Origin: Pseudomonadales bacterium
GTDB lineage: Bacteria > Pseudomonadota > Gammaproteobacteria > Pseudomonadales > Pseudohongiellaceae
Direction: 5' to 3'
Assembly (NCBI GenBank): GCA_012103535.1
Contig: WLWQ01000002.1
Span: forward strand, 930,001 to 994,000
Length of the DNA: 64,000 nt
Shown: positions 63,208-64,000 of the stretch, piece by piece
Position numbering within the stretch: the stretch's first letter is position 1
How the letters are laid out: each line of letters opens with the position of its first letter
Position numbers and translations under genes: made by a program
Notes under the pieces: generated by a model
The model's input: only the letters and a program-made list of their open reading frames with translations
Database searches by the model: none
What the model was told of the DNA's origin: nothing

Positions 63208-64000
63208 TTACCAGGCTGAATTCAGCAATTCATAGGATCGCCGTCGTGCCTGCGGATCATGGGTGATGGTCAATATCATGAGTTCATCGAGATCAAACTG
63301 TTTTTTGTAAGATTCGAGTTTTTCACACACCTGTTCCGGCGTGCCTACGGCACGGCGGTCGCGATTTTCTTCTATAGCCCTCAGTTCTCCTTCGCTGTAG
63401 TCGTAATCCATTGCTTCCTGCACGCTGGGGAAGGGACCGGGATTTCCCCGTAACAAGCGAATGAACCAGAGATCTCGGCTTTTGGAGAGTTCCAGCGCGT
63501 CAGTTTCGGTTTCAGCACAAACGGTAAATAAGGTTAGTGCAGCCCTGGGTTCATTGCAGTTGGGGCCAGGCTCAAAGTGCTCGCGGTAATAATCGAAGAT
63601 ATCGGGTCTGATTTGCGGATTTATAAAGTAGGCAAAGTTGTAAGGAAGTCCAGTGAGTGCTGCCAAGTTTGCGCTGTCCTCGCTGGATCCTAGCATCCAA
63701 AGTTCCGGCGGATTCGCAACTTGCGGGAACGCTCGCGCATTTTCCATCCCTGGGGTTCTAGGATCTGTGTCGTTCAATAAGGCCTGTAAATCAACCACCA
63801 TATTCGGAAAATGTTCGGGTCCGACTCTGGAGCCATAACGAATCGCCGCCGCTGTAAAGGGATCTGTGCCTGGCGCGCGACCTACACCTAAGTCCACACG
63901 ATTGGGATAAAGGGTTTCAAGAATTTTAAAATTTTCTGCCACTTTATAAGGGCTGTAATGGGGAAGCATGATGCCGCCAGATCCCAGGCGAATCTTAGTG
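63208..64000 (-). CDS. Luciferase-like (LLM) flavin monooxygenase, 5' end beyond window
   Basis: The frame is open across the right edge (no start in the window; ATG 63969 is internal, preceded in frame by KIRLGSGGIM). The GVGRAPGTDP, WMLGSSEDSANLAALTGLPY and RRAVGTPEQVCEKL segments identify the LLM class of FMN/F420-type monooxygenases, with the family C-terminus intact. It runs in the same direction as the VOC-S9-TldD operon but ends 90 bp before it. Confidence 0.87.
   Translation of the reverse strand, partial: TKIRLGSGGIMLPHYSPYKVAENFKILETLYPNRVDLGVGRAPGTDPFTAAAIRYGSRVGPEHFPNMVVDLQALLNDTDPRTPGMENARAFPQVANPPELWMLGSSEDSANLAALTGLPYNFAYFINPQIRPDIFDYYREHFEPGPNCNEPRAALTLFTVCAETETDALELSKSRDLWFIRLLRGNPGPFPSVQEAMDYDYSEGELRAIEENRDRRAVGTPEQVCEKLESYKKQFDLDELMILTITHDPQARRRSYELLNSAW

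Overview
The window looks like a stretch of chromosome from a marine-type, aerobic to microaerobic gammaproteobacterium. The evidence is the gene content: an FNR/Anr-type oxygen regulator with four Fe-S cysteines, Pal, a TonB-dependent receptor, TldD/PmbA, FadH, a fused NADH dehydrogenase-SelD, and many acyl-CoA dehydrogenases. Assignment below class level would be guesswork. No tRNA, rRNA, CRISPR array, phage gene or transposase gene was seen. Genes are densely packed, and three convergent pairs share a palindromic stop tetranucleotide.

Layout. 1-8.3 kb, mostly minus strand: a truncated TPR lipo/secretory protein, the Ndh-SelD fusion, an IPNS-like oxygenase, a TonB receptor and an MFS carrier, with a YceI-family protein on plus. 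8.4-22.3 kb: mixed small enzymes (patatin-like lipase, two GNATs, PaaI thioesterase, HAD phosphatase, Na+/solute symporter, ThDP enzyme, Tat-exported epimerase, VWA lipoprotein, Lnb-like DUF4105 membrane protein, HSL-type esterase) and an isolated pal. 22.6-27.9 kb: a fatty-acid or CoA-ester catabolic operon (paired acyl-CoA dehydrogenases, histidine phosphatase, APH-type kinase, SDR), interrupted by a 122-bp near-perfect palindrome. 28.0-32.5 kb: a split membrane/spermidine-synthase-like pair, an esterase, and FadH.

32.5-41.7 kb is the most coherent and interesting region: a low-oxygen stress island. It carries fnr, four universal stress protein genes (three of them tandem-domain, about 300 aa), a DksA/TraR zinc-finger protein, a ybhP-clsB-like pair in which the cardiolipin synthase has an in-frame UGA, a voltage-gated K+ channel with a C-terminal zinc ribbon, an Hsp20 and a cytochrome c'-like lipoprotein. 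Five FNR-like boxes (TTGAY-N4-RTYAA type) lie in the intergenic gaps of this island. The box between fnr and the first usp sits at -41.5 of two divergent -10 elements.

41.7-49.9 kb: beta-oxidation genes (an acyl-CoA dehydrogenase on minus; thiolase, FadB-like enzyme, zinc alcohol dehydrogenase and a second acyl-CoA dehydrogenase pair on plus). The plus operon is preceded by a leader that resembles an rRNA operon leader: extended -10, GC-rich discriminator, hairpin and a perfect boxA. 49.9-55 kb: single enzymes (prolyl hydroxylase-like, YugP peptidase, LOG protein, DUF2237, sulfotransferase, SGNH hydrolase). 55-64 kb, minus strand: an apparent operon of envelope/peptide-processing proteins (secreted VOC protein, DUF2306 membrane protein, S9 peptidase, Tat-exported TldD, PmbA, Tat-type enolase-superfamily enzyme), preceded by a truncated luciferase-like monooxygenase.
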